Positions 35,267 to 45,369 of a DNA stretch of 55,665 nucleotides are shown piece after piece (position 1 is the first letter of the stretch; each line of letters opens with the position of its first letter). The DNA is taken from the NCBI GenBank assembly GCA_913057825.1, contig CAJXOW010000018.1, positions 1 to 55,665 on the forward strand. The letters run 5' to 3'. A program made the translations under genes and the position numbers. The DNA is from an uncultured Balneolaceae bacterium. Lineage in GTDB: Bacteria > Bacteroidota > Rhodothermia > Balneolales > Balneolaceae. The notes beneath the pieces were generated by a model. It saw only the letters and a program-made list of their open reading frames with translations, made no database searches and was not told the DNA's origin.

Positions 35267-37552
35267 ATGGCTCAGTTAGTAAAAGAGACCCTGGAAATTG
35301 ATGGCATGCACTGTGCCAGTTGCGTCTCGAATGTTCAGACTTTTTTGGAAGATCTGGACGGCGTCGAGGAAGCGAGTGTTAACCTGGCGGTCGAGCAGGC
35401 CCGGGTTACATACGATCCGGAGCATGTCGGCCATGAGGACCTGGTGGATGCGGTTAAACGGTCCGGCTACGAGGTGCGGGAATCCGATCCCGATCAGGCC
35501 GATCGCGCTGATGAGGTCTTGAAACGTGATCAGCAAAAAGTGGCGAAGGCGCGCCGTAATATGTGGTGGGCCTGGGGATTTACGATCCCGATTATTCTTT
35601 GGATGCTTCCGGAGATGGTTTTTGGATATGTATTTCCCAATGCATGGGGATATGATCTGGGCATGATATTGCTCTCCTCGGCGGTTATGTTCTATCCCGG
35701 TTGGGAAACCCTTAAGGGCGCCGCCAAGTCGACGGCAAGCCTGGCGCCGAATATGGATGCGTTGATCGCCATGGGGACCCTTGCTTCTCTGGCGACCGGC
35801 ATTGTTTCGTTGTTGCACCAGGTGGGAATGGCTCCGCCCTTCCACAGCTTTGCCGGTATCGCCGGCATGATCATGGCCTTTCATCTGACTGGCCGGTATG
35901 TTGAGACCAAGGCTAAAGGTCGGGCTTCGGAAGCGATAAAAAAACTGATGACCCTGGAGGCCAAGGAAGCGACCGTCGAGCGAGAGGGGGAGGAAGTCAC
36001 CGTACCCATCCAGAATCTGCAAAAAGGAGACGTCATGATTGTTCGCCCGGGTGAAAAAGTGCCGACCGACGGCGTGGTGCTCGAAGGCGAAAGCAGTGTG
36101 GATGAATCGCTTGCCACAGGCGAGTCGATGCCGGTGGAAAAAAGCAAGGGCGACCAGGTGATTGGTTCTACGATCAATAAACAGGGTATGCTGAAAGTGG
36201 AAGCTACGAGCGTCGGAAAAGATACGTTTCTCAGCCAGGTGATCCGTATGGTGGAAGAAGCCCAGGGGACCAAAGTCCCCATCCAGGAAGTGGCCGATCG
36301 GATAACAAGCATATTTGTTCCGGCAATCCTGGGATTAGCGGCACTGACGTTGGTCAGCTGGCTTGTTTTTCCCGGTTTCTTCGGATCCATCGCCGCCTGG
36401 GGTGCTCAGTACCTGCCGTGGATCAATCCCGGTATGGGCAGTACGGCGCTTGCCTTCTTTGCGGCGATTGCCGTGCTCGTGATAGCTTGTCCCTGCGCAC
36501 TCGGACTGGCGACTCCTACCGCGCTGATGGTCGGATCGGGCATAGGAGCCGAGAATGGGATACTAATCCGCAACGGCGCTGCTATTCAGACGATGAAGGA
36601 TATTACCACGATAGTACTCGACAAAACCGGAACGATTACAGAAGGTAAACCGGGCGTGACGGATGTGATAACCTTTAATGACTACGATGAGCAACAGGTA
36701 CTGCAGATGTCCGCCGCGGCCGAAAAAGGATCGGAACATCCGCTCGGACGAGCTATTGTGGAGTATGCCGGGCGCCGCGAGCAAATTTCGTCGATCCCGG
36801 GAGCCGAACAGTTTGAGGCGCATACCGGCCGAGGGGTGGAAGCGCAGGTGACCGGAACTCCCGTTTACATCGGTACAGCCGTCTGGATGCAAGATCTAAA
36901 GATTGAAATCACTGACGAAGTCCGGGAAACACTCACCACCCTGGAGAAAGCCGGTAAAACTGCTATGGTGGTTGCCATCAATAACGAAATAGCCGGAATC
37001 ATTGCGGTGGCTGATAAAATCCGCGAGGATAGCGCGGAAGCTATAAAAACGCTTAAATCGTTCGGATTCAAGCCGGTAATGATTACCGGGGATAACGAGC
37101 GAACAGCAAAAGCGATAGCCGAAGAGGTGGGTATCGAACGAGTCATTGCTGAAGTTATGCCCGACGACAAGGCAAATGAGGTGAAGCGACTGCAGGAAAT
37201 GGGTGAAAAGGTGGCCATGGTCGGTGACGGTATTAACGATGCGCCGGCTTTAACCCAGGCTCATGTGGGTATTGCGGTTGGTACCGGTACCGACGTCGCG
37301 ATCGAGTCGGGCGATCTCGTGTTGGTCAAAGGCGATCTTGATGCAGTCGTCCGTGCGGTTCGACTCAGCCGGGCCACTTTTGCGAAGATTAAGCAAAATC
37401 TGTTCTGGGCTTTCTTCTATAATGTGGTCATGATTCCGATGGCCATCGTTGGTATGCTGCATCCTGTGCTGGCGGAAATTGCAATGGCCCTCAGTTCAAT
37501 TAACGTGGTGACCAATTCCAGGCGGCTCCAATCGGTGCAACTCGATAAATGA
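35267..37552 (+). CDS. copA: Copper-exporting P1B-type ATPase
   Basis: This 761-aa protein has one N-terminal heavy-metal-associated domain (GMHCASC, Cys 16/19). The membrane part includes the CPC metal-binding motif (C408-P-C410) and the P-domain phosphorylation site [10 protein letters not shown] (Asp 452). Further P-type motifs: [20 protein letters not shown] (TGES loop), [11 protein letters not shown] (HP motif), TGDNERTA and [11 protein letters not shown]. The CPC plus its csoR neighbour indicates Cu(I) export from cytoplasm to periplasm. Only one HMA is present, the shorter variant. Confidence 0.96.
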   Translation: MAQLVKETLEIDGMHCASCVSNVQTFLEDLDGVEEASVNLAVEQARVTYDPEHVGHEDLVDAVKRSGYEVRESDPDQADRADEVLKRDQQKVAKARRNMWWAWGFTIPIILWMLPEMVFGYVFPNAWGYDLGMILLSSAVMFYPGWETLKGAAKSTASLAPNMDALIAMGTLASLATGIVSLLHQVGMAPPFHSFAGIAGMIMAFHLTGRYVETKAKGRASEAIKKLMTLEAKEATVEREGEEVTVPIQNLQKGDVMIVRPGEKVPTDGVVLEGESSVDESLATGESMPVEKSKGDQVIGSTINKQGMLKVEATSVGKDTFLSQVIRMVEEAQGTKVPIQEVADRITSIFVPAILGLAALTLVSWLVFPGFFGSIAAWGAQYLPWINPGMGSTALAFFAAIAVLVIACPCALGLATPTALMVGSGIGAENGILIRNGAAIQTMKDITTIVLDKTGTITEGKPGVTDVITFNDYDEQQVLQMSAAAEKGSEHPLGRAIVEYAGRREQISSIPGAEQFEAHTGRGVEAQVTGTPVYIGTAVWMQDLKIEITDEVRETLTTLEKAGKTAMVVAINNEIAGIIAVADKIREDSAEAIKTLKSFGFKPVMITGDNERTAKAIAEEVGIERVIAEVMPDDKANEVKRLQEMGEKVAMVGDGINDAPALTQAHVGIAVGTGTDVAIESGDLVLVKGDLDAVVRAVRLSRATFAKIKQNLFWAFFYNVVMIPMAIVGMLHPVLAEIAMALSSINVVTNSRRLQSVQLDK

Positions 37553-37676
37553 TGAGTGGTAAAAAAATTAATACCCGGGCGGAAGGGAGGTATTGGCATA
37601 GCCGGCACAGTTCGCCGTCCGGGGTTCAATGACATGTGAAGGTTTTGCAACCCGAATATTTGGCCCGTCGTATAGT

Positions 37677-38120
37677 TTACGGCAATTCAATCTGGGCCCG
37701 GATCTCTCCGCCGGAATTGGAATTGGTAGCTATGTTGATATAAAGCATGCTTTTACGGTAGTACTGCTCCACGCTTTCCGGGATGTGAAAGGTATTGTCC
37801 CCGGCTTTGAATCGTCCGGAAGTATGCCGTCTATTTAAGTCGGAGGCGGAAAGCCGGTATAACACATTTCCGGTTTTATTCTTTTCGGCCATCTGAATAT
37901 ATCCCCCGGTATAATAGCTTTCCAATTCCTCAAACGTCCCTTTAACCGTTAAGCTGTCTTCCGTTTTAATGACCGTGAGCATAGCCGTTCCGTTCGTGCT
38001 CACCGATGGAACTGACTTTGACCCGGTAGCTACCAGCTCCAGCGTATCCTGTCCCTTCGTTATTAAGGTGGTTCCCAGCAGGATGAATAAAGAAATACAG
38101 AATACCGTCAAATAGCGCAT
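37677..38120 (-). CDS. CHRD-domain secreted protein
   Basis: This 147-aa protein has a signal peptide, MRYLTVFCISLFILLGTTLITKG. The mature part (LELVATGSKSVPSVSTNGTA, LTVKGTFEEL, LYINIATNSNSGGEIRAQIELP) ends with the GGEIRGQ-like motif typical of CHRD (chordin-like) domains. Function in bacteria is unknown; such proteins are periplasmic or extracellular and beta-rich. It is transcribed toward copA (convergent) and divergently from the methyltransferase. Confidence 0.8.
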   Translation of the reverse strand: MRYLTVFCISLFILLGTTLITKGQDTLELVATGSKSVPSVSTNGTAMLTVIKTEDSLTVKGTFEELESYYTGGYIQMAEKNKTGNVLYRLSASDLNRRHTSGRFKAGDNTFHIPESVEQYYRKSMLYINIATNSNSGGEIRAQIELP

Positions 38121-38321
38121 AAATACGATGTTTTTGAAATAGAGGTTATTATTAGATTACCGTACCTAATTACATAAATAGTAACGATAAAATATCCAAA
38201 ATATCTTATATAAGGTATTCGCATGATCATGCGACGGAGTTCCGGGCGTTTGTTGCCAAAAATTCCCATTATATTGCTATAATGTATCAGTCTCTGGAGA
38301 GTTTCATTAACTTTACTTTCG

Positions 38322-39071
38322 ATGACAGATTTTAAAGATCATTTTTCGGGGCATGCCGATGACTATCAACGGTATCGGCCGCAATACCCGGGGCGATTAT
38401 TTCAGTACCTGGTGTCGCTGGTCCGACGCAGGCAGTTGGCATGGGATTGCGGGACCGGCAATGGTCAGGTGGCCCAGGTGCTTTCTGCCTATTTTAACCG
38501 GGTGATAGCAACCGATGCGAGTGAGAATCAAATTCGTCATGCTTTGCCGGCCGACAATATTACCTACCAGGTTAACAAAGCTGAGGAGCCGGATATTGAG
38601 AAAAATACGGTGGACCTGGTAACCGTCGGACAGGCGCTGCACTGGTTTGATCACGAGAAATTCTTTGAGCAAGCCCGGCGGATCATGAAAAATGAAGCTG
38701 TCATAGCGGCCTGGACGTATCAACTTTGTTATGTGAACGAAGAGCTAAACGAACTGATCCATGCCTACTATCACCAGGTCGTGGGACCTTATTGGCCGGA
38801 TGAGCGTGAAATGGTGGAGGATGGGTATGAGGAGGTTGAATTTCCGTTTGAAGAGATGGATCCCCCTGAAATGCATATGGAAGCTGACTGGACCATGAAG
38901 GAATTTATCGGATATCTGAGAACCTGGTCGGCTGCAAAACGGTTCGAGGAAGATAAAAACGCCGATCCGGTGGAGCCGCTGTTCAACTATTTTAAAAATG
39001 CCTGGGGGGATCCTGAACAAAAACGCCGGGTGTACTGGCCCATCCGAATGCGAGTCGGCCGGAAGGTATAA
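38322..39071 (+). CDS. Class I SAM-dependent methyltransferase
   Basis: This 249-aa protein has the SAM-binding motif I WDCGTGNGQVAQVL and motif II-like VIATDASENQIRHAL. NTVDLVTVGQALHWFDHEKF is the post-motif typical of the Methyltransf_11 family related to ubiquinone/trans-aconitate methyltransferases. The C-terminal part is acidic and lacks membrane segments, so it is cytosolic. The substrate is unknown; it resembles orphan methyltransferases with the HWFD motif. Downstream is hairpin element E, not a gene, for 605 bp. Confidence 0.85.
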   Translation: MTDFKDHFSGHADDYQRYRPQYPGRLFQYLVSLVRRRQLAWDCGTGNGQVAQVLSAYFNRVIATDASENQIRHALPADNITYQVNKAEEPDIEKNTVDLVTVGQALHWFDHEKFFEQARRIMKNEAVIAAWTYQLCYVNEELNELIHAYYHQVVGPYWPDEREMVEDGYEEVEFPFEEMDPPEMHMEADWTMKEFIGYLRTWSAAKRFEEDKNADPVEPLFNYFKNAWGDPEQKRRVYWPIRMRVGRKV

Positions 39072-39374
39072 ATCTATAATTCATTGAGGCATCCAGGTTT
39101 GGAGCCTGTAGGACTTTCCGGTTCGAAACGAAAAAAAGTCCGGTTTGAGGTTGGATTTGGTCGATTTTGACGTAAAATAGCGGGTCTATTTAAGGAAAAA
39201 TCGGTCGAAATCCCCCAAAGCCGGCTTTTTTGCAGTAGAATTGTGAAAGTCCGACAGACTACTAGGAAGAGGATAAGTGCTAGCCCGTTTCCCACGTAGT
39301 GCAATCCGTTCTGGATATTTTTTGTAAGGATTACAGGTTTTAGGGCATCAATCTTCTATATGACACTCATTAAA

Positions 39375-39538
39375 AGAGATCTTTGAAAAACCGGGCGGCG
39401 GTTCCGAAGCATAATAATTTTCTGGGAAGTCGGCATTAATAACGATAATCATATACAAGGGCGGTTAACCGTTCAATGCATCCAACCGAAGAAAAGTATA
39501 CGAGCAAGGAACCGCCGCCCGGTTTTTCAAAGACCTCT
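39375..39538. repeat. Long-arm hairpin element, copy E (type I, + orientation)
   Basis: 31-bp arms at 39375-39405 and 39508-39538 match except for one base. The interior of 102 nt opens GAAGCATAATAATTTTC and closes GAAAAGTATACGAGCAA, as in copy A. The outer arm (AGAGRTCTTTGAAAAA) is unique. It lies in the 605-bp gap 39072-39676 between two same-strand genes; no other gene was seen in that gap. CGGTTAACCG inside the variable part is itself palindromic. Confidence 0.9.
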
Positions 39539-39676
39539 AAAAAAGATTAAAACTCTATTAGAGACATTTAATCAATTAATTTGTAACAACTTGTGATCTG
39601 AGGACTCTTGTCTATAGAGAAATTGCAAAAAGTATTAGGGAAACTACACTTAAAAATATTTTTAAGCACGGAAATA

Positions 39677-40072
39677 ATGGCAACAAGCAAAACGAATAAA
39701 GTGCTCATTGTCGAGGATGATATGATCCTTGCAATGGTTATCGAGAGAATGGTGAAGCAGCTGGGATATGGTATATTGGATAAAGTCAAGAGTGGAGAGG
39801 AGGCTATAGAGACCGCACTACAGGAAGATCCGGACGTTATTTTGATGGATATTCGCCTGGACGGGGATATTGACGGGATCGACGCCGTACATCATATTCA
39901 TTCTTCCAAGGAAATTCCCGTTATTTATATCACCGGCAATAATGACACGTCGAGTCGTAAACGGGCGAATCAAACCTCGCATATCGAGTTTTTAGTGAAA
40001 CCGGTGGATCAAAACACGTTGAATAGAGCGCTGGAGCAAACCCCTCTGAATGCTATAAGTACCGCCTCTTAA
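39677..40072 (+). CDS. Single-domain response regulator
   Basis: Starting at MATSKTNKVLIVEDDMILAM gives a 131-aa receiver domain with acidic pair (ED-D), phospho-acceptor Asp in VILMDIRLDGDIDGIDAV, the Thr in VIYITGNND and the Lys in FLVKPVD. The open frame reaches a TTG at 39608, but that extension has no receiver content, so the ATG is preferred. There is no output domain: it may act as a phosphate sink or interact with a partner kinase, none of which is nearby. The start follows hairpin element E by 138 bp. Confidence 0.88.
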   Translation: MATSKTNKVLIVEDDMILAMVIERMVKQLGYGILDKVKSGEEAIETALQEDPDVILMDIRLDGDIDGIDAVHHIHSSKEIPVIYITGNNDTSSRKRANQTSHIEFLVKPVDQNTLNRALEQTPLNAISTAS

Positions 40073-40102
40073 ACAGCTTCCTTTTAAGCGGTTACGATAA
40101 GA

Positions 40103-40292
40103 TAATTAAGGATTTAAGATTTAAAATTAAGGGACGTTTTTCTTGGTATTATTGGTTAACATTGGCTACAGCAGAAAATACGAGGTAATTGGTAATACAG
40201 TTACTAAGTATTAAAGCTGGTGCCAGCAAATACCCTCTATAAAGGTGATCAACGACAGTAATCTTAAATTATAAATTATAAATCCTAAATCA
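40103..40292. repeat. AT-rich palindrome with conserved interior (copy 2)
   Basis: Left arm ~40103-40131 (TTAAGGATTTAAGATTTAAA) pairs imperfectly with ~40263-40290 (AAATTATAAATTATAAATCC). The ~130-nt interior starts GGACGT and contains AAAGCTGGTGCCAGCAAATA, matching the interior at 42402-42527 (GGACGT; AAAGGCTGGCGCAAGCAAGT). The right arm runs into the stop codon of the aminotransferase gene (40290-40292). It fills the gap between two convergent genes. Confidence 0.65.
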
Positions 40293-41468
40293 CCCAGCCA
40301 ATGTCGATCGAATGAGTTTGACGGCACGGTCGATTTCTTCCATCGTGTTGTAATAATGCGGTGCCAGCCGCAAGTTGTTTTCGCGCAGGGCTATGTAAAG
40401 ATTTTGATCTTTGAGTGATTGAATAAACTTCTGATTATCTATATGGTCCGGTAAGTTGATCGTTACGATTCCGGCGCGTTCCTCCCACTGTACAGGGGTG
40501 AGCAGTGAAACATCATCCCATTCCCGGAATGTCTCAATAAGATGGTCGGTCAGTCGACGTATTTGTCGGGCGGCTTTTTGCGGGCCCGTTTCAAATAACA
40601 TCTCAAGACTAGCCCGTAAGCCGATCAATCCGCTGAAATTCGGTGTTCCCAGCTCAAATCGCCGGGCGGTGGGGTCCAGTTGCTGGTCGGTGTCGAAAAG
40701 TTTCCAGGGCTCCCGGACGGATAGCCATCCCACATAGTGCCGTTTAATGGCCTGTTGCAGGTTCTCCGAGACATATAGGGTGGCAATGCCCTGGGGAGCC
40801 ATAAGCCATTTGTGACTGCCGGCAACCAGAGCGTCAATGTGAGCGCGTTGCACATCCAGCGGCACTGCCCCCAGCGCTTGAATGGCATCCACCACGAACC
40901 AACAGTCGTTTTGGCGGCAAATTTCACCAATCGCTTTCAAATCGGACCGGTAGCCGTTTAAAAACTGCACGGCGCTAACGGCAACCAGGCAGGTGGAGGG
41001 ACGTAGGGCGCCGGCAATTTGTTCGGCCGTTATACGTCCCTCGGGACAAGACAGCTGTTCTACTTCCACTCCCTGTTTTTCCAGGTTTTTGTAGGGATAG
41101 ACATTCGCCGGAAATTCCATGTCGTTAATCAGGATGTGATCCCCTTCCGACCATTTCAGCCCGCTCGCCACCAGGTTTAATCCCCCGGAGGTATTCGATA
41201 CAAAAGCAATGCGATCTTCCGAGGGAGCGTTAATCAGCCTGGAAAGATAACGTCTGACCATCTCGGCCGTTGCTGCATCTCGATCAAAGGTATCGATACG
41301 ACCGGAACCGCGATCCTGCAGGCGCTTGTCGATGGCATTTGTTACAGCTGTTGAAAGGGGTCCTATGGCAGCATGATTGAAATAGATTTTATCTTGTTCA
41401 GTATGCGGAAAAAGACTGCGCAGATTAGTTAATTCTTGATCGGTGAAGGGTGCTGTGGTTTCCGGCAT
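40290..41468 (-). CDS. Class V aminotransferase (cysteine desulfurase/kynureninase-like)
   Basis: This 392-aa PLP enzyme starts MPETTAPFTDQELTNLRSLF. It carries IYFNHAAIGPLSTAV (substrate/PLP loop), FVSNTSGGLNLVASGL (PLP phosphate loop), WFVVDAIQALGAVPLDV (PLP Asp-x-x-Gln), and VAGSHKWLMAPQGIATLYVS with the Schiff-base Lys in HKW. The conserved N-terminal region and the absence of the Cys-rich loop of IscS/SufS point away from a canonical Fe-S desulfurase, and it resembles broadly annotated aminotransferase class V proteins. The substrate is unresolved. It is transcribed alone. Confidence 0.85.
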   Translation of the reverse strand: MPETTAPFTDQELTNLRSLFPHTEQDKIYFNHAAIGPLSTAVTNAIDKRLQDRGSGRIDTFDRDAATAEMVRRYLSRLINAPSEDRIAFVSNTSGGLNLVASGLKWSEGDHILINDMEFPANVYPYKNLEKQGVEVEQLSCPEGRITAEQIAGALRPSTCLVAVSAVQFLNGYRSDLKAIGEICRQNDCWFVVDAIQALGAVPLDVQRAHIDALVAGSHKWLMAPQGIATLYVSENLQQAIKRHYVGWLSVREPWKLFDTDQQLDPTARRFELGTPNFSGLIGLRASLEMLFETGPQKAARQIRRLTDHLIETFREWDDVSLLTPVQWEERAGIVTINLPDHIDNQKFIQSLKDQNLYIALRENNLRLAPHYYNTMEEIDRAVKLIRSTLAG

Positions 41469-41520
41469 AGGAAGTTAGTTAATATGGGTTATGTTTTTAA
41501 ACTAATATTTTCTTTATGAT

Positions 41521-41617
41521 TCTCCTTCGAAGGGGGAACTTAAGGCAACCGAAGTGAAAAAACATCCCCCTTTGGAGGGGGAAAGGAGGAGGACCTGCTA
41601 TAGCAAATTCCGTCAAT
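41521..41617. repeat. C/G-run repeat with conserved interior (copy 3)
   Basis: TCTCCTTCGAAGGGGGAA pairs with TCCCCCTTTGGAGGGGGAAA and GGAGGAGGACC. The interior TTAAGGCAACCGAAGTGAAA matches 6978-6998. The tail CTATAGCAAATTCCGTCAA matches that after 7093. It lies upstream of the aminotransferase start. Confidence 0.75.
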
Positions 41618-41699
41618 AAAGATTCCTCACGGCCGTAATTAAGACCAAAGGAGGACCAGTCGAGCAACAACAGATATCTGTCAACCATGTCCATTTACT

Positions 41700-42296
41700 T
41701 TACTGACCCGTCGATTCCACTTTGCCATCTGCATCCAATTCGGTGACGCCGGCCGAGACGATAAATTTCATGTAGTTGGCCGCCGGTGCATCGATGCGTT
41801 CGACCTTATTGGCGGGAACCAGGAACAAGTTGCCGGAAAAGTTATAAGAGTGCGGACAATACACGGCCACTTTATCATGGAGTTCAAGTTCGCTCAAATC
41901 ATCTTTGGTAATAAATCCCATACGTTGAACGCCGTGTTCATTGAACTCCATTAAAACTGGAATATTGAAGCGTTTTTTGTCGCCGACAAAAGCTTCAGTC
42001 AAGTCCCGGACCGAGGTATAAATTATTTTAATCAACGGCATACGGCTGATGCCCCGCTCAAATAGTCGAATTACCGGCTGAATAAAGGCCGTTGATACCA
42101 GCAGCCCGATGAATGTGATCAGCGTGAAAGCGATCAGTATGCCCAGTCCCGGAATATTTAGGTGTAACCACTGGCGGAGTAAGGCGTTAAACGTACTGTT
42201 GGCCCATTGGACTAAAACAATAACCACATAAAGCGTCGCCCCAAAAGGAAAAACAAAGAGCAAGCCGCGAAGAAAATGATTGATGATCGATCTCAT
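41700..42296 (-). CDS. DUF502-family membrane protein
   Basis: This 198-aa protein has two N-terminal transmembrane helices (GLLFVFPFGATLYVVIVLV and LGILIAFTLITFIGLLVSTA). Its soluble part includes MPLIKIIYTSVRDLTEAF and PHSYNFSGNLFLVPANKVERIDAPAANYMKFIVSAGV, the DUF502 signature with the conserved SAG(V) end. Function is unknown in bacteria. It is divergent from alaS across an AT-rich palindrome. Confidence 0.85.
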   Translation of the reverse strand: MRSIINHFLRGLLFVFPFGATLYVVIVLVQWANSTFNALLRQWLHLNIPGLGILIAFTLITFIGLLVSTAFIQPVIRLFERGISRMPLIKIIYTSVRDLTEAFVGDKKRFNIPVLMEFNEHGVQRMGFITKDDLSELELHDKVAVYCPHSYNFSGNLFLVPANKVERIDAPAANYMKFIVSAGVTELDADGKVESTGQ

Positions 42297-42373
42297 AGTA
42301 TTTTCGCCTGCTGAAGTTTAAGTTAGCTTAATAGATAATATCGGTTAACACTATCGGTTGCAAAGGGAGGATT

Positions 42374-42555
42374 GAAATTTTGAATTTTGGATTTTGAATT
42401 GCGGACGTGTCTAGATGGCATATCTACGTTTCATCGGCACCGGTCTTATTGCTATTGCCTGTAAAAACGGCTAACAACAAAAAGGCTGGCGCAAGCAAGT
42501 ACCTTCACAACCGCTACATGCCCTCATCAATTCAAAATCCAAAATTCAAAATTTC
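42374..42555. repeat. AT-rich palindrome with perfect 28-bp arms (copy 3)
   Basis: Arms 42374-42401 and 42528-42555 (GAAATTTTGAATTTTGGA... and complement) are perfectly complementary. The 126-nt interior starts CGGACGT and holds AAAGGCTGGCGCAAGCAAGT, matching the copy at 40103. It lies in the 409-bp divergent gap 42297-42705 before alaS; no other feature was seen there apart from the unresolved promoter. Confidence 0.8.
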
Positions 42556-42705
42556 CCAAAGCAAAAGAGGGTAAAGAGTGGGTTAAAATCGAATTTTTTT
42601 TATTTTGTAGGCTTCATTATAAGCTTAATGGCATTTGTTCGTTGTTAAGAAGTGGTAAAATAGGTTGTAAAACGTAAGTTATAAGTAATTCAGACTCCTC
42701 AATCA

Positions 42706-45369
42706 ATGAGTAATAAGTCAGCTGCCGAAATCAGACAAGATTTTTTCGACTTTTTTGAAGAACGGAATCACCTTCGGGTCCCCAGTGCGCCGGTGGTGCC
42801 CAAAAACGACCCTTCGCTCTTGTTTACCAATGCCGGTATGAACCAGTTTAAACCGATATTCCTGGGGGAAGAACTTGGATATAAGGAGGAGGGGGAAACC
42901 TGGCAGCGGGCCGTGGATACCCAGCGATGCATTCGGGTGAGCGGTAAACATAACGATCTCGAGGAAGTCGGTCATGATACGTATCACCATACCTTGTTCG
43001 AAATGCTGGGAAATTGGTCGTTCGGCGACTACTTCAAGCGCGAGGCGATTCGGTGGGCATGGGAACTGCTGGTCGACAAATGGGAACTGGATCCCGATCG
43101 ACTTTACGCCACCGTTTTTGAAGGCAACGAGGAGGACGGGCTTCCCGAGGATACCGAATCCATTGAACTCTGGGAAGAGGAAACGGATATCGATCCCGAT
43201 CATATCCTGAAGTTTGGAAAGGCCGATAATTTCTGGGAAATGGGGGATACCGGTCCCTGTGGACCTTGTTCGGAGGTTCATGTGGATGTTCGTCCCGACG
43301 AGGAACGTGAAGAGGTCGATGGCGCTTCCCTGGTGAACCAGGATGATCCCCGAGTGATGGAGATCTGGAATTTGGTTTTTATTCAATTCAATCGCCTCAA
43401 GGACCAGTCGCTCGAAAAACTGCCGGCCCAGCATGTCGATACGGGCATGGGATTTGAACGCATGGTGGCCGTATTGCAGGATAAGCGGTCGAATTACGAT
43501 ACCGACATTTTTACACCACTGCTTGATAAAATTGAGGAACTGGCGGATGTCCGTTATGGAGAAGACGAGGAAATCGATATTGCCATGCGGGTTATCGCCG
43601 ATCATGTACGGGCTGTTGGTTTCTCCATAACTGACGGCGCCGCACCGAGTAATGAGGGACGCGGGTACGTCGTGCGCCGTATTCTGCGGCGGGCTATCCG
43701 GTATGGATGGGATCGGCTCGATTTGCAGGAGCCGTTTATTCACAAACTGGTTCCCACGCTGGCCGGTCAGTTTGAAGACGTGTTCCCGGTGTTGGCGGCT
43801 CAGCAGGATTATGTTATTAACGTCATTCGCTCCGAGGAAAAAAGTTTTCTCAAAACGCTGGGTGAAGGGATTGAACTGTTTAACCAGATGGTTAAAGACC
43901 AGGACAAGCTCTCGGGCGAAAACGCATTTAAGCTCCACGATACGTATGGGTTTCCGATCGATCTTACCCAATTGATGGCCCGTGAGCGCGGGGTCGAGGT
44001 GGATAAGGAGCGTTTCGATGAATTGATGCAGGAACAGCGCGAACGGGCTCGCGCTGCCGGTAGTTTCGATGTCGATCACGCCGAAAAAGGCGATTGGACT
44101 AAAGTCAGCGAATCAGAGGGCTATGAGTTTGTCGGCTACGATCAATTTGAAGCCAAGGTGAACATTGCAGCCTTCCGTAAAGAAGGGGATCGAAATGCGT
44201 TGATCTTGAACCGATCACCTTTTTATGCGGAAAGCGGTGGACAGATCGCCGATACGGGCGTTATCACCAATGGAGATGAGCACCTGCATGTGCTGGATGT
44301 GCAGCGCCAGGGCGACTATTCCATTCATTATATTGACCGCCTGCCGGAGGACCCGACGGGCGAGTGGGATGCGATTGTCGACCGGAATCGACGACGCGAG
44401 ATTCGCAAGCATCACTCGGCAACCCACCTGATGCATGCCGCGCTGCGGGAAGTATTAGGCGACCATGTGGCTCAGAAGGGTTCATTGGTAGCTGAAGATC
44501 ACCTGCGATTTGATTTCTCGCATTACGAAGCGATAAGTCAAGATGAACTGGAGACGATTGAACGACGGGTCAACGAAAAGATCCAGGAGGATATCCCCCT
44601 GAAGGAAGAGCGCGAAGTACCTATTGAAGAAGCCAGGGAAAGGGGAGCCATGATGCTGTTTGGTGAAAAGTATGGCGACCGTGTGCGAGTGGTTACATTT
44701 GATCCGGATTATTCGATGGAGTTGTGCGGCGGGACCCATGTGAACGCGACGGGCGAGATCGGTTATTTCCGATTCACCCAGGAAACCTCGGCCTCGGCCG
44801 GAGTTCGACGCGTAGAGGCCATTACCGGTCATTCGGCAGATCTTTATCTACGGGATGAAAAACGAATCTTGCAGTCGATCCGTGAAGAAATTGGTCAGTC
44901 GCAGGACCTCGTGCGCGATATTCATTCGCTGGTGGAGGAAAGAAAAGAGTTGGAAAAAGAAGTGGAACGGCTGCGTCTCCAGAACAGCTCGGCCCGGCTC
45001 GATCAGTTGATCAGCCAGGCTGAAAAAGTCAATGGGGGTATTCGTCTGGTAAAAGGCGAGATCCCGGACGTTGATATGGATATGCTCAAGCAACTCGGTT
45101 ACGAATCGCGCGACAAATGCAAGGAAGGAACAATAACCGTGTTGGGTTCCAAAGACCAACAAGAAGGCAAGGTTTACCTGGTAGCGGCACTGTCGGACGA
45201 TCTGATTAAGGAAAAAGGACTCAAAGCCGGCGAGCTGGTCGGAAAGCTCGGCCAAATAGTAGGCGGGGGAGGCGGAGGTCAGCCCGAACTCGCAACCGCC
45301 GGAGGCAGAGAACCCGAAAAACTGCAGGAAGCGTTTGATCGGGTCGAATCACTTTTGCAAAGTGATTAG
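42706..45369 (+). CDS. alaS: Alanyl-tRNA synthetase
   Basis: This 887-aa class II synthetase charges tRNA-Ala. The aminoacylation domain starts RQDFFDFFEERNHLRVPSAP, with LLFTNAGMNQFKPIFLG and FEMLGNWSFGDYFKREAI as motif 1-2 regions. RCIRVSGKHNDLEEVGHDTYHHTLFEM is the ATP/tRNA contact region. The editing domain has HHSATHLMHAALREVLGDHV, whose His bind zinc with Cys 674 in LCGGTHV. The C-terminal C-Ala region has GGGGGGQPELATAGG near the end. Length (887 vs 875 in E. coli) is normal. The arm of an AT-rich palindrome begins in its stop. Confidence 0.98.
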   Translation: MSNKSAAEIRQDFFDFFEERNHLRVPSAPVVPKNDPSLLFTNAGMNQFKPIFLGEELGYKEEGETWQRAVDTQRCIRVSGKHNDLEEVGHDTYHHTLFEMLGNWSFGDYFKREAIRWAWELLVDKWELDPDRLYATVFEGNEEDGLPEDTESIELWEEETDIDPDHILKFGKADNFWEMGDTGPCGPCSEVHVDVRPDEEREEVDGASLVNQDDPRVMEIWNLVFIQFNRLKDQSLEKLPAQHVDTGMGFERMVAVLQDKRSNYDTDIFTPLLDKIEELADVRYGEDEEIDIAMRVIADHVRAVGFSITDGAAPSNEGRGYVVRRILRRAIRYGWDRLDLQEPFIHKLVPTLAGQFEDVFPVLAAQQDYVINVIRSEEKSFLKTLGEGIELFNQMVKDQDKLSGENAFKLHDTYGFPIDLTQLMARERGVEVDKERFDELMQEQRERARAAGSFDVDHAEKGDWTKVSESEGYEFVGYDQFEAKVNIAAFRKEGDRNALILNRSPFYAESGGQIADTGVITNGDEHLHVLDVQRQGDYSIHYIDRLPEDPTGEWDAIVDRNRRREIRKHHSATHLMHAALREVLGDHVAQKGSLVAEDHLRFDFSHYEAISQDELETIERRVNEKIQEDIPLKEEREVPIEEARERGAMMLFGEKYGDRVRVVTFDPDYSMELCGGTHVNATGEIGYFRFTQETSASAGVRRVEAITGHSADLYLRDEKRILQSIREEIGQSQDLVRDIHSLVEERKELEKEVERLRLQNSSARLDQLISQAEKVNGGIRLVKGEIPDVDMDMLKQLGYESRDKCKEGTITVLGSKDQQEGKVYLVAALSDDLIKEKGLKAGELVGKLGQIVGGGGGGQPELATAGGREPEKLQEAFDRVESLLQSD

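Noticed and set aside
39608..39676. TTG start upstream of the response regulator
   Set aside because: The added residues are not part of a receiver; ATG at 39677 gives a complete domain.
42718..44079. 453-aa antisense ORF inside alaS
   Set aside because: Shadow of alaS on the opposite strand with no domain content.
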